NCBI GenBank assembly: GCA_021774695.1
Contig: JAJFIU010000099.1
Location: 1 to 39,013, forward strand
Origin: Alphaproteobacteria bacterium
GTDB taxonomy: Bacteria > Pseudomonadota > Alphaproteobacteria > Sphingomonadales > Kordiimonadaceae
DNA length: 39,013 bases
Direction of reading: 5' to 3'
The notes under the pieces were generated by a model. The model was given only the letters and a program-made list of their open reading frames with translations. It was not told the DNA's origin and did no database searches. A program made the translations under genes and the position numbers. Shown here one piece after another: positions 1 to 9,318 of the stretch. Positions within the stretch are counted from its first letter, which is position 1; each line of letters opens with the position of its first letter.

Positions 1-1349
1 CATATTTGCCGAAAATGGTCACTGGTGAGTGGACCGGCACCATGAATCTGACCGAATCGCACTGTGGCACCGACTTGGGGCTTATTCGCACCAAAGCCGT
101 TCCAAATAGTAACGACAGCTATGCAATCACTGGCCAGAAAATCTTCATCTCGGCCGGTGAGCACGACATGGCCGAAAACATCATCCATCTCGTGCTCGCT
201 AAAACACCTGATGCGCCCAAAGGCGTAAAAGGGATATCCCTGTTCATCGTGCCAAAATTCCTGGTGAATGAAGACGGCTCTCTCGGCGAGCGCAACGGCG
301 TTGTTTGTGGCTCGATCGAAGAAAAAATGGGCATCCACGGCAATTCAACCTGCGTTCTTAATTATGACGGCGCCACCGGCTACATGCTGGGCACAGAAAA
401 CCAGGGCCTGCGCGCCATGTTCATTATGATGAATGCTGCACGGATCGGCGTTGGCATGCAGGGGCTTGGCCTTTCAGAGGTATCATACCAGAACGCCGCT
501 GATTACGCCCGTGACCGCCTTCAAATGCGCTCTATCTCCGGCACCAAAAACCCGGATGGCCCCGCCGACCCCATCATTGTTCACCCGGACGTGCGCCGCA
601 TGCTGATGAACAGCAAGTCGTTCAATGAAGCTGCGCGCGCTCAGGCGCTATGGTGCGCTTTGCTGATCGACTTGTCTCACAAAGCGGAAGATGAAAAACA
701 GCGCGAATGGGCTGATGATATGGTTAGCTTGATGACGCCGGTTATTAAAGGCGTATTCACTGACCGCGGCTATGAGAATGCCACTGCCAGCCAGCAAGTC
801 TACGGCGGCCACGGCTATGTCAGTGAATGGGGTATGGAGCAGTTCGTGCGCGATGCCCGCATCACCCAAATTTATGAAGGCACCAACGGTATTCAGGCGC
901 TTGATCTGGTCGGCCGCAAGTTAGGTGCCAACGGCGGCCGGGCCATCCAACGCTTTTTCAAATATATGGCTACAGAGATTGAAGACGCACGCGGCAATGA
1001 AAAGATCAACGATTTCGTCAAAGCTGTTGAAAGTGCAAATGCCGACCTGCAGCGCGCTGCCATGTGGCTGATGCAAAATGCCATGACCAACCCGGACAAT
1101 GCTGGCGCTGGCTCAACCGCGTTTATGCATCTGTTTGGTCATGTGACGTTGGGCCTGATGTGGATGAAGATTGCAAAAATCTCTGCCGACAAACTGGACG
1201 AAGGCACAGACGACCCTACCTTCTTCGAGAACAAGCTGATCACAGGGCGCTATTACATTAATCGCCGCATGCCGGAAATCAAGTTCCTGCTTGCGGAACT
1301 GGAAGCTGGCGCAGAAGACGTTATGGCGCTTGATGCTGCCAATTTTTAA
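1..1349 (+). CDS. Acyl-CoA dehydrogenase (FadE-type), 3' part; 5' end outside window
   Basis: The product is a flavoprotein that oxidises acyl-CoA to trans-2-enoyl-CoA, the first step of beta-oxidation. The reading frame is open to the left edge (first full codon at 3), so the gene is truncated by the window and any start near position 6 would be false. The sequence opens in the middle domain, where [16 protein letters not shown] is the flavin/substrate-binding motif of the family. [14 protein letters not shown] and [17 protein letters not shown] follow; the Glu in IYEGT is the usual catalytic base. About 120 residues after this match the extra C-terminal domain of the ~590-residue acyl-CoA dehydrogenases. 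A thiolase follows after 47 bp and FadB after that, so this is the first visible gene of a fad operon. The class is certain; chain-length preference cannot be read from sequence. Confidence 0.93.
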   Translation, partial: YLPKMVTGEWTGTMNLTESHCGTDLGLIRTKAVPNSNDSYAITGQKIFISAGEHDMAENIIHLVLAKTPDAPKGVKGISLFIVPKFLVNEDGSLGERNGVVCGSIEEKMGIHGNSTCVLNYDGATGYMLGTENQGLRAMFIMMNAARIGVGMQGLGLSEVSYQNAADYARDRLQMRSISGTKNPDGPADPIIVHPDVRRMLMNSKSFNEAARAQALWCALLIDLSHKAEDEKQREWADDMVSLMTPVIKGVFTDRGYENATASQQVYGGHGYVSEWGMEQFVRDARITQIYEGTNGIQALDLVGRKLGANGGRAIQRFFKYMATEIEDARGNEKINDFVKAVESANADLQRAAMWLMQNAMTNPDNAGAGSTAFMHLFGHVTLGLMWMKIAKISADKLDEGTDDPTFFENKLITGRYYINRRMPEIKFLLAELEAGAEDVMALDAANF

Positions 1350-1396
1350 TAAGGCATCCGGGTACGAAGTAGTCGAGTAACAATAGGAAAACAAAG

Positions 1397-2602
1397 ATGA
1401 CCGAAGCTTATATTTTTGACGCAGTCAGAACCCCGCGCGGCAAGGGCCGTAAAGACGGTTCCTTGCATGAAATCACCCCCATTCAACTGGCAACCCAGCA
1501 ATTGGAAGCCATTCGCGACCGCACCGGCATCGACACCAGCTTTGTTGATGACGTGGCACTGGGTTGCGTTGCCCCTGTGGGAGAGCAAGGCTCGGACATC
1601 GCCCGTGTTGCCGCAATAAATGCTGGATACGCTGAAACAACAGCTGGTTTCCAGGTTAACCGCTTTTGTGCCAGTGGCCTTGAGGCGGTAAATATTGCGG
1701 CCGCTAAAGTAATGACCGGCGAAGCTGACATGGCAATCGGCGGCGGCGTTGAAAGCATGAGCCGGGTACCTATGGGCTCGGACGGCGGCGCTTGGCCAAT
1801 GGACCCATCTGTTGCTTTCCACAGCTATTTCGTGCCGCAAGGCATTTCTGCAGACCTGATCGCAACCATTTACGGTCACAGCCGCGACGATGTTGACGCT
1901 TACGCCGTTGAAAGCCAGCGTCGGGCAAAAGCCTCATGGGACGCTAATCGCTTTAGCAAGTCTATCGTACCGGTCAAGGACGTAATCGGCATGAATGTAC
2001 TGGACCACGACGAATTTATGCGCCCCGAGACCAGCATGCAGTCGCTTGGTGCGTTAAAGCCTTCGTTCGTCGATATGGGCAATTTTGGTTTCGACAATGT
2101 GGCGATCCAGAAATACCCGGAAATCGAGAAAATCAACCATGTGCACCATGCGGGCAACAGTTCCGGCATCGTGGACGGTGCTGCCGCAGTGCTAGTTGGC
2201 TCCAAGGAAATGGGCGAAAAGTTCGGCCTGACACCGCGCGCGCGTATCCGCTCAATGGCGTCTGTCGGTTCTGAGCCTACCATCATGCTCACCGGCCCCA
2301 GTTTTGCCGCAGAAAAAGCGCTGAAGCGCGCTGGCATGAGCAAATCTGACATCGATGTATGGGAGCTGAACGAAGCTTTCGCTTCTGTGGTGCTGCGCTT
2401 TATGGAAGCGCTGGACATCGACCATTCAGACATCAACGTCAACGGCGGCGCGATCGCTATGGGCCACCCGCTAGGGGCCACCGGCGCGATGATCCTCGGC
2501 ACTGTGCTTGACGAACTTGAGCGGTCAGGCAAATCCACTGCACTCGCCACCCTTTGCATCGGCGCCGGCATGGGCACCGCAACCATCATCGAGCGCGTCT
2601 AG
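1397..2602 (+). CDS. fadA: Acetyl-CoA C-acyltransferase (3-ketoacyl-CoA thiolase)
   Basis: This 401-residue thiolase cleaves 3-ketoacyl-CoA to acetyl-CoA and a shortened acyl-CoA. All catalytic residues are visible: nucleophile Cys91 in [10 protein letters not shown], His357 in [15 protein letters not shown], and Cys387 in [16 protein letters not shown] and [12 protein letters not shown] are further family motifs. The length is normal for the family. ATG 1397 follows an AGGAAAA ribosome site 5 bp upstream. It lies between the acyl-CoA dehydrogenase and fadB (25 bp gap), so FadA and FadB probably form a trifunctional-type complex. A biosynthetic acetoacetyl-CoA thiolase is the main alternative, but the context argues for beta-oxidation. 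Confidence 0.93.
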   Translation: MTEAYIFDAVRTPRGKGRKDGSLHEITPIQLATQQLEAIRDRTGIDTSFVDDVALGCVAPVGEQGSDIARVAAINAGYAETTAGFQVNRFCASGLEAVNIAAAKVMTGEADMAIGGGVESMSRVPMGSDGGAWPMDPSVAFHSYFVPQGISADLIATIYGHSRDDVDAYAVESQRRAKASWDANRFSKSIVPVKDVIGMNVLDHDEFMRPETSMQSLGALKPSFVDMGNFGFDNVAIQKYPEIEKINHVHHAGNSSGIVDGAAAVLVGSKEMGEKFGLTPRARIRSMASVGSEPTIMLTGPSFAAEKALKRAGMSKSDIDVWELNEAFASVVLRFMEALDIDHSDINVNGGAIAMGHPLGATGAMILGTVLDELERSGKSTALATLCIGAGMGTATIIERV

Positions 2603-2627
2603 TCGCAGCTGTTCAGGAGTATATATT

Positions 2628-4844
2628 ATGACCGAAACAATTCGCTATGAAGTAGATGCTGATGGCATCGCCCTGCTGACAATTGACTTGCCCGACGCAA
2701 GTATGAATGTGTTCAACGCGCAGCTGATCAAAGATCTGGATACTTGCGTTGATAAAGTGCTGGCCGATGACGCCGTAAAAGGTGCCGTAATCACCTCGGG
2801 CAAGCCAGCGTTTATTGCCGGTGCTGATCTGAACATGCTAGGCGCCCAAGCTGGTTCCAAGCAAACACCTGAGCAAGCTTTTGAGAGCGCCTTTGGCCTC
2901 AATAAACTGTTCCGCAAACTGGAAACCGGTGACAAAAACCGCAAAATCCTTGCCAAAGAAGGCACCAAGCCTTTTGCAGCGGCTGTGAACGGCCTGGCGC
3001 TGGGCGGTGGCTTCGAGCTGGTGCTTGCCTGCCATTACCGCGTGATCGCCGATGACCCCAAAATGCAGCTTGGCTTCCCCGAAGTACAAGTTGGTTTGCT
3101 GCCCGGTGCAGGCGGAACCCAGCGTTTGCCTCGCATCGTTGGCATTCAGGCGGCGGCTGGTGCCGTGACCACCGGCAAGCCTTACAACGCACAAATTGCC
3201 CTCGGCCTTGGCATTGCCAATGAGCTGGCTCCGGCGGCAGACGTTGTTGACCGCGCCAAAGCGTGGGTTAAAAAGACCTCAAGTGCGATTGCACCGTGGG
3301 ACAAAAAGGGCTTCAAATACCCCGGCGGCGCAGGTGCGATGCACCCGGCCAGCGTACAAACTTTTGTCGGCGCTAACGCCATGGCGCAAAAGCAAACCCA
3401 GCATAATTACCCGGCTGTTCAAGCCATCCTGTCATGCTTCTTTGAGGGCGGCGTTGTTGATTTTGACACTGCCATCCGTATCGAAAGCAAGTATTTCATG
3501 AAGCTTTTGGCTGACCCGGTTGCCGGAAACATGATCCGCAGCCTGTTCATCAACAAACAGGCAGTTGAAAAAGGCTCGCTTCGCCCAGCCGGCATCGAGC
3601 GCAAAAAAGTTAAACGCCTTGGCATGCTAGGTGCGGGCCTTATGGGCGCGGGCGTGGCATATGTTTCTGCCAAAGTAGGCATGGACGTTGTGCTATTGGA
3701 CCGCGACGCGGCTTCTGCTGAAAAAGGCAAAGATTATTCGCGCAACCTGGTCAAAAAAGGTGTTGAGCGCGGTAAAGTCAGTAAGGAAAAAGGCGATGCC
3801 CTTCTGGAACGCATTACCACCACGTCTGATTACGCCGATTTGAAAGACTGTGACCTGATCATCGAGGCCGTGTTTGAAGCCGAAGACATCAAAAAATCAG
3901 TTACCGAAGCCACCGAGGCGGTTATCGGCAAAGACATCGTGTTTGCCTCCAACACCTCCACACTGCCCATCACCGGGCTGGCGAAAAACTTCACTCGTCC
4001 ACACCAGTTTATCGGCATTCACTTCTTCTCACCGGTAGACAAAATGCCGCTGGTTGAAATCATCATGGGCGAGAAAACCGATGATGCAACGCTGGCGCTG
4101 GCGCTGGATTATGTGAGCCAAATCAAGAAAACCCCGATTGTGGTTAACGACAGCCGCGGCTTTTATACCAGCCGCTGCTTCGGCACCTACGTTCAAGAAG
4201 GCTACTCCATGGTTCAGGAAGGCGTGAAGCCTGCGCTGATCGAAAACGCTGGTAAAATGGCTGGCATGCCGGTTGGCCCGCTGGCCGTGGGCGACGAAGT
4301 TGCACTAGACCTGTCTTACAAAGTGGGCATGGCTACACGCAAGGCATTGGGCGACAAATATGTAGTTTCCCCCGCTGACGGTTTCGTTGAGAAAATGGTT
4401 GTTGATCTGGAACGCTTCGGCCGCAAAAACGGCAAAGGCAACTATGTTTACCCAACAGACGGTGGTCGCAAATACCTATGGCCTGGCCTCGGCGATCATT
4501 TCCCGGTTGCAGACGACCAGCCCACTTTGGATGAAGTGAAAACCCGCTTTATGGTGCGCCAAGCCGTTGAGGCAGCACGCTGTTTCGAAGAAGGCGTATT
4601 AATCGACGCGTCATCCGGCGATATCGGTGCCATTTTTGGCTGGGGCTTTGCACCCTTCACAGGCGGCCCGTTCAGCTTTATCGACACCATGGGTGTTGCT
4701 GAATTTGTCGCAGAAGCCGACCGGTTGGCGCAAGCCTACGGTGCTCGCTTCACGCCGCCGCAGATGCTGCGCGATATGGCGGAAAAAGGCGAATGCTTTT
4801 ACGCCAAAGGCGACACCCGCGGCCGTATCGCCAAAGCCGCGTAA
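2628..4844 (+). CDS. fadB: Bifunctional enoyl-CoA hydratase / 3-hydroxyacyl-CoA dehydrogenase
   Basis: This 738-residue protein performs steps two and three of beta-oxidation. The N-terminal crotonase domain (about 1-300) has the oxyanion-hole motif [15 protein letters not shown] and [20 protein letters not shown], each holding one catalytic Glu. A Rossmann domain starts at residue ~325, with the NAD motif GAGLMG at 335-340. The 3-hydroxyacyl-CoA dehydrogenase motif ([19 protein letters not shown]) and the C-terminal helical domain follow. The frame is open upstream to 2508 inside fadA, but ATG 2628 is chosen because CAGGAG lies 8-14 bp before it and the protein then starts as family members do. 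A terminator follows the stop, so this closes the fad operon. Confidence 0.95.
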   Translation: MTETIRYEVDADGIALLTIDLPDASMNVFNAQLIKDLDTCVDKVLADDAVKGAVITSGKPAFIAGADLNMLGAQAGSKQTPEQAFESAFGLNKLFRKLETGDKNRKILAKEGTKPFAAAVNGLALGGGFELVLACHYRVIADDPKMQLGFPEVQVGLLPGAGGTQRLPRIVGIQAAAGAVTTGKPYNAQIALGLGIANELAPAADVVDRAKAWVKKTSSAIAPWDKKGFKYPGGAGAMHPASVQTFVGANAMAQKQTQHNYPAVQAILSCFFEGGVVDFDTAIRIESKYFMKLLADPVAGNMIRSLFINKQAVEKGSLRPAGIERKKVKRLGMLGAGLMGAGVAYVSAKVGMDVVLLDRDAASAEKGKDYSRNLVKKGVERGKVSKEKGDALLERITTTSDYADLKDCDLIIEAVFEAEDIKKSVTEATEAVIGKDIVFASNTSTLPITGLAKNFTRPHQFIGIHFFSPVDKMPLVEIIMGEKTDDATLALALDYVSQIKKTPIVVNDSRGFYTSRCFGTYVQEGYSMVQEGVKPALIENAGKMAGMPVGPLAVGDEVALDLSYKVGMATRKALGDKYVVSPADGFVEKMVVDLERFGRKNGKGNYVYPTDGGRKYLWPGLGDHFPVADDQPTLDEVKTRFMVRQAVEAARCFEEGVLIDASSGDIGAIFGWGFAPFTGGPFSFIDTMGVAEFVAEADRLAQAYGARFTPPQMLRDMAEKGECFYAKGDTRGRIAKAA

Positions 4845-4867
4845 TCACCGAGACATAACACCACACC

Positions 4868-4897
4868 AAAAGGGGTCGCTTTCGCGGCCCCTTTTTT
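4868..4897 (+). terminator. Rho-independent terminator of the fad operon
   Basis: The arm AAGGGGTCGC (4870-4879) pairs with GCGGCCCCTT (from 4884), with one G-U pair and a TTTC loop. A run of six T follows at 4892-4897. It begins 23 bp after the fadB stop. Confidence 0.88.
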
Positions 4898-4932
4898 GTT
4901 AGGCTTTACTCCGAGAGTAATTGGGGAAGTTT

Positions 4933-5637
4933 GTGAAACTTGTCATGCTACCGGGTATGGATGGAACTGGGCGATTGTTTGAACGCCTAATACAGCTGTT
5001 TCCGTCCGAAATAGAGCCTCTCATTATACCGCTACCAACAACAGGGGCACAGTCACCAGCGGTGCTCGCTCAATTGATCAGGAAACTATTACCTGACCAA
5101 GAATCATATTTTTTGTTAGGCGAGTCTTTTTCTGGAAGAATAGCTTTTGAAATCGCAAACGATAATTCTCCTCTGCTCCAAGGTGTCATTTATGCTGCCT
5201 CATTTCTATCGGCACCCAAGCTCGCACGTGTACCGCTACCACCATTTATGCCACTAAAACAATTGCTACGGATTCCAGGGACCTCGTCAATCGGCAAATA
5301 TTTTGCCGTTGGTTCAATGACAAACACTCAGGTGTGGCTAGAAATAGTAGATTCAATAAGCGAGGTGCAAAACAGCACGCTCATAGCAAGGCTAAAAGCA
5401 CTAAGAGAGCTAACAAGCCCGCCGGAAACCAATGACAAAAGAAGCTTAAGCCTTGCTCCAGAGCAAGACCGATTGGTTGATAGAGAAGCGTTTGCGACAC
5501 TAGAGTTGAATTGCACATCCCTTGTGCAAAAAACCATTGCTGGGCCGCATTTTATTTTACAGGTTAACCCGCAAGAATGCGCATCGCAGATTGTAAAGTT
5601 TATTACAAATGAAACTACCAAAGAGCAGTGCCAATGA
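4933..5637 (+). CDS. Alpha/beta-hydrolase fold protein
   Basis: This is a predicted soluble serine hydrolase of about 234 residues; the substrate is unknown. MKLVMLPGMDGTG carries the oxyanion-loop region. LLGESFSGR is the nucleophile elbow with Ser65, APEQDRLV probably supplies the Asp, and AGPHFILQV near the C-terminus supplies the His. GTG 4933 is preferred, with GGGGAAG just upstream, though the spacing of 3 bp is short. TTG 4921 is in frame and would add four residues. Base composition is visibly AT-richer than the flanking genes and codon use is less GC-biased, which suggests later acquisition. Its TGA overlaps the next gene's ATG (ATGA), so the two are translationally coupled. Confidence 0.8.
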   Translation: MKLVMLPGMDGTGRLFERLIQLFPSEIEPLIIPLPTTGAQSPAVLAQLIRKLLPDQESYFLLGESFSGRIAFEIANDNSPLLQGVIYAASFLSAPKLARVPLPPFMPLKQLLRIPGTSSIGKYFAVGSMTNTQVWLEIVDSISEVQNSTLIARLKALRELTSPPETNDKRSLSLAPEQDRLVDREAFATLELNCTSLVQKTIAGPHFILQVNPQECASQIVKFITNETTKEQCQ

Positions 5638-6254
5638 CATGGATTGAAACAATCAGTTACGAAGCCGCCAAGGGCCGCTTGAAAGCCATTTATGAGCGGA
5701 TAAGAGGTCCGGACGATAACGTTGATAATATCCTCATGGCCCACAGCCTCAGGCCGCACACACTTGAAGGCCATATGACGCTTTATAAGTATGTGCTGCA
5801 TCATCCGGGCAACACACTGCCCAAATGGCTGTTGGAGGCGATCGGCACCTATGTGAGCATCCTCAACAAGTGCCCTTACTGCATTTTTCACCATTTTGCC
5901 GGACTGAAACGGCTACTGGCAGACGATGCGCGCGCCGACGCCCTGCGTGCAGCCCTTGATGCCCATGCGCCGGAAACTGCGATGGCAGCAGGCCATATTG
6001 CCGAACGCGACCTTGCAGCGCTAAACTATGCCGCCGCTTTAACCCGGGAACCCAATAGCGTGTCCGAGCAAAATATTAACGCACTACGCACTGCCGGGCT
6101 GGACGACGGTGAAATTCTGGAAATCAATCAAGTGACCGCCTATTTCGCCTATGCCAACCGCACTGTTTTGGGGTTAGGGGTTTCCACCGACGGCGACATC
6201 ATCGGCCTGTCACCCAACGACAATAGCGACCCCGACAATTGGGGCCACCAATAG
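5634..6254 (+). CDS. AhpD-like (carboxymuconolactone decarboxylase family) peroxidase-related protein
   Basis: This 206-residue protein of the CMD/AhpD superfamily typically reduces peroxides through a thiol pair. The motif CPYCIFHH gives Cys80, Cys83 and His87, with Glu68 upstream, matching the AhpD pattern E...CxxCxxxH. ATG 5634 overlaps the stop of the hydrolase by 4 bp and has AAAGAG 8 bp upstream. A GTG at 5628 would add only two residues. The coupling to the hydrolase suggests joint expression, but nothing shows a shared pathway. The physiological reductant and substrate are unknown. Confidence 0.82.
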   Translation: MTWIETISYEAAKGRLKAIYERIRGPDDNVDNILMAHSLRPHTLEGHMTLYKYVLHHPGNTLPKWLLEAIGTYVSILNKCPYCIFHHFAGLKRLLADDARADALRAALDAHAPETAMAAGHIAERDLAALNYAAALTREPNSVSEQNINALRTAGLDDGEILEINQVTAYFAYANRTVLGLGVSTDGDIIGLSPNDNSDPDNWGHQ

Positions 6255-6281
6255 AGCCGACACAAAACACCCGAGAAAATC

Positions 6282-6926
6282 ATGCAGGTAAAAATAGACC
6301 CCGCCTTCGCCGATCTTGGTTTTGCAGTCCATTTGGGCGTGTTGGATTTCACCGTAGTAACCGCAGAAACACCCGAAGAACTGAAGGCCTCAATTGAGGA
6401 ACACGCGGCCCTGCGGCGGCAAGAGATGTTAGGCCAGGCGGCCTCCAGCGACCCGGTGATTGCAGCGGTGCGCGCTGCCTTCAAGGCCACCGGCAAAGAC
6501 CCAAGCCGCTACCGGCCATCATCCGAGGCGTTAACCCGCCGCGCGTTGGCGGGCAAGGGCCTATACTCGGTCAATAATATCGTCGATAGCGGTAATCTGG
6601 TCTCATTGATGACCGGCCTGCCGGTTGGATGTTACGACGCCGCTTGGATAAAAGGCGGGCTTACTCTGCGCCCCGGAACTCCCGGCGAAACTTACGACGG
6701 CATTGGCCGCGGCGGCATTAATTTGGAAGGGTTGCCAGTTCTCGCCGACGATGACGGCCCGTTTGGCTCACCCTATTCCGACAGCGACAGAACCGCCGTT
6801 GCCGACAAGACCCAAAACCTTGTTTTTGTTATTTACGGCCTGAATGTTGACCTGGAGCATGTAAACGCTGCCGCTGAAATAGCCGAAACGCTAATGCAGA
6901 AATTTTGCAAATGCGATAACGAATAG
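6282..6926 (+). CDS. Solo B3/B4 tRNA-binding-domain protein (PheRS beta-like)
   Basis: This 214-residue protein resembles the B3/B4 domain of phenylalanyl-tRNA synthetase beta chain, standing alone (COG3382-type). In the synthetase that domain edits mischarged tRNA; the role of stand-alone versions is largely untested. Supporting stretches are SVNNIVDSGNLVSLMTGLPV and GETYDGIGRGGINLEGLPVL, followed by FGSPYSDSDRTAV, which resemble the family core. No catalytic synthetase motifs are present. It lies 27 bp after the AhpD-like gene and may share its transcript. ATG 6282 has a weak GAGAAA site upstream. Confidence 0.75.
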   Translation: MQVKIDPAFADLGFAVHLGVLDFTVVTAETPEELKASIEEHAALRRQEMLGQAASSDPVIAAVRAAFKATGKDPSRYRPSSEALTRRALAGKGLYSVNNIVDSGNLVSLMTGLPVGCYDAAWIKGGLTLRPGTPGETYDGIGRGGINLEGLPVLADDDGPFGSPYSDSDRTAVADKTQNLVFVIYGLNVDLEHVNAAAEIAETLMQKFCKCDNE

Positions 6927-6974
6927 TGTAAGTAGCAAGACTATAATTGTATAACGCACAGCTTTGGGGGTTTT

Positions 6975-8390
6975 ATGCGTCTAATATCTGTATTTTTTGT
7001 TTTTTTTTGGTTTGTTTCACCATCAGTTTGGGCCAATGATTCCGGCATATCGCTATTAAATAGTACGTTAATTACTAAACTACATCTGGACGACATCGAC
7101 AACAAAGGCCAAATGGTCGGCGCGTATCTAGTGAGTTTCAGAAACACATCAAAAAAACCTTTGACCCGTGTCACTCTCCTGTTGAACCCAAGCTTGAATT
7201 ATACCAAAGCCACTGGCCCAAAAAACAATCTTCTATCTATTTCAAGTAACGTCACGGCTATTGCCGGTTACGAACTGCTTGAACTTAATGTGGCCAAGGT
7301 GCAACTGCCCGAACCACTGGGTGCTGGCAAGCGAACCGAGATTGTTGTGCACTACAAAGGGTACCTGACCAACATGACCTATATGGCGGTGGAAGGGATA
7401 AAGGAAACCCTGAATCCAAGCTTCACCATGATCCGTGCCGATAGTTTTGGTTACCCGGTGTTTGCCGAAGCCTCGCGCTCGTCAATCGATGCGGCCTTCG
7501 CCCACAAACCGTTCCAGCAAGTTGCCTTCATTGACTATCCGGGCACTAACGTTATTGCCGGTAATCTAGGCATTTCCGACAAAACACTCGACGGCGACAA
7601 CAACAGTGTGACGATGAAAAACCCCGTGCTAACCGGCCTATTTTCCGCCGCAATCGCGCCCTACAGCCGCCTGGATGCCGGACCGGTTAGGGTTTCATTC
7701 CTGCAAGCCAATCGTGCAAGTGCGCAGAAATTCCTGGCGATGACGGCTGGAGAGGCGCAGCGAATCGAAAGTTTGCTTGGTCAACCGTCAATCGGGGCGG
7801 AACTACGGTTCATCGAAGTTCCTAATGGATACAGCGATAGCGGTGGCCACGGCACTTTTTTCCGAGAGGCCCGCGCGTTTGACGCACCTTCAATCGAGCC
7901 CGAAATCCTCACAGGAATTTTAGACCTATGGAAAGTCAACGGAGGCGGAAGACCAGGACACTGGTCTAATGGACTAGATGCATTGGTGCGCGTCGCCGTT
8001 TCCACGCCCCAAAACCTGAAAACACTTCAGCAATCCAGTTTCGACGACAGTTTAACCTTTTTCAAGACCGACAAACGCATTGGGAAAACGTCGCTGGCTG
8101 ACTATGCGATAGATGGCTTTTCAAACCAGAGCGATACCGTGAGTACGCTGGCATACGCCGTGCTAAACTCTATACTGGGTCCGGAGGCATTTTTTGAATT
8201 TGTCAAAGAACTTAGAATCAAAGTTCGTGGCCAATACACCGATGTCCAAATGGTGGCAGACTTCATGAAAGACAATCTCAAAAACAAAGCTGCGAAAAAA
8301 TTCGCGAAAAACTGGTTCTCCAGCGGGCGGGCCGGTAAAGACATGGCAAAGGCCAAAAGCTTTGAGGATTTATTGGGCCGCTACAAATAG
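6975..8390 (+). CDS. Exported M1-aminopeptidase-like protein without a visible zinc motif
   Basis: This 471-residue protein has a signal peptide (hydrophobic residues 4-15, likely cleavage after A20 in SVWA-ND), so it is probably periplasmic. Residues 25-220 look like the beta-rich N-terminal domain of M1 peptidases (LTRVTLLLNPSL, then KRTEIVVHYKGYLTN). Residues ~390-465 (LGPEAFFEFVKELRI, then VADFMKDNL and KFAKNWFSSG) match the helical C-terminal part of the M1 catalytic domain. No HExxH followed by a distant Glu can be found, so it is probably not an active zinc peptidase. GGGGG at 6965-6969 is a plausible ribosome site, and TATAAT at 6942-6947 a possible -10 element. The family assignment is by inspection only. 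Confidence 0.6.
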   Translation: MRLISVFFVFFWFVSPSVWANDSGISLLNSTLITKLHLDDIDNKGQMVGAYLVSFRNTSKKPLTRVTLLLNPSLNYTKATGPKNNLLSISSNVTAIAGYELLELNVAKVQLPEPLGAGKRTEIVVHYKGYLTNMTYMAVEGIKETLNPSFTMIRADSFGYPVFAEASRSSIDAAFAHKPFQQVAFIDYPGTNVIAGNLGISDKTLDGDNNSVTMKNPVLTGLFSAAIAPYSRLDAGPVRVSFLQANRASAQKFLAMTAGEAQRIESLLGQPSIGAELRFIEVPNGYSDSGGHGTFFREARAFDAPSIEPEILTGILDLWKVNGGGRPGHWSNGLDALVRVAVSTPQNLKTLQQSSFDDSLTFFKTDKRIGKTSLADYAIDGFSNQSDTVSTLAYAVLNSILGPEAFFEFVKELRIKVRGQYTDVQMVADFMKDNLKNKAAKKFAKNWFSSGRAGKDMAKAKSFEDLLGRYK

Positions 8391-8487
8391 GTCCAAGTAT
8401 TAATAACGCAAAGGTGGACTTTTGGGCTGGTCGTGCGCTGCTATCGGCCAATATCTACCCTATAATCGACTTTTCAGGAGCCATGTC

Positions 8488-9315
8488 ATGCAGTTTGAAA
8501 CCCTTGATGTCACCACTGACGGCGCTGTTGCAACCGTTATGCTTAACCGTCCCGACAAGCTAAATGCCATGAACGGCGCCATGTTCAGTGAGATCGGACA
8601 GGCCTTTCGCTGGATCGATGCTGAGACAGACGCAAGGGCAATTGTGCTTGCCGCAAACGGCAAACATTTCACCGCCGGTTTAGACCTCAAAGAAAGCGGT
8701 GCGGTGCTGAACGCCAAAGAAGGTGACCCGGCGCGCGTGCGCGAAAAATTGCGTCGCCATATTTTACATCTGCAAGATTGCTTCACTGCGCTTGAACAGT
8801 GCCGCGCACCGGTGATCGCTGCAATTCACGGCGCGTGCCTTGGCGGCGGTATAGATCTTGTTTCGGCTTGCGATATCCGGGTTTGCAGCAGCGACGCATG
8901 GTTTTCAATACAGGAAATCAATGTAGCGATTGTCGCCGATGTTGGCACCTTGCAGCGAGCGCCATACTTGCTGCCTAATGGCATCCTGCGCGAACTTGCC
9001 TACACCGGGCGCAAATTTGCCGCTGAAGAAGCCAGCAAATACGGCTTTGTTAATTCAGTTACCAACACCCGCGACGGGGCAATCGCAAAAGCGACGGAGA
9101 TTGCGGTTGAGATTGCCAGCAAAAGTCCGCTTGCGGTGGCGGGCACAAAAGCCATACTGAACCATTCTCGAGACCATACCATTGATGATGGCCTAAATTA
9201 TGTGGCAACATGGAATAGTGGCCAATTGTTGGGGGAAGACCTGATGAAGGCCGCCACTGCGGCCCTGACCCGAGAGACGGTGACATTTTCTGAACTGTTG
9301 GAAAGCGACGATTAA
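8488..9315 (+). CDS. Delta(3,5)-delta(2,4)-dienoyl-CoA isomerase-like crotonase
   Basis: This 275-residue crotonase probably moves double bonds in dienoyl-CoA during oxidation of unsaturated fatty acids. The active-site segment GGGIDLVSACDIR...IQEINVAIVADVGTLQRAP closely follows mammalian ECH1. Asp123, Glu143 and Asp151 occupy the places of rat Asp176, Glu196 and Asp204 with identical spacing (20 and 8 residues), which separates it from plain hydratases. ATG 8488 is chosen over the open upstream frame from 8422 because CAGGAG lies 7 bp before it. The next gene starts 3 bp after the stop, so they are probably co-translated. Confidence 0.85.
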   Translation: MQFETLDVTTDGAVATVMLNRPDKLNAMNGAMFSEIGQAFRWIDAETDARAIVLAANGKHFTAGLDLKESGAVLNAKEGDPARVREKLRRHILHLQDCFTALEQCRAPVIAAIHGACLGGGIDLVSACDIRVCSSDAWFSIQEINVAIVADVGTLQRAPYLLPNGILRELAYTGRKFAAEEASKYGFVNSVTNTRDGAIAKATEIAVEIASKSPLAVAGTKAILNHSRDHTIDDGLNYVATWNSGQLLGEDLMKAATAALTRETVTFSELLESDD

Positions 9316-9318
9316 ATC

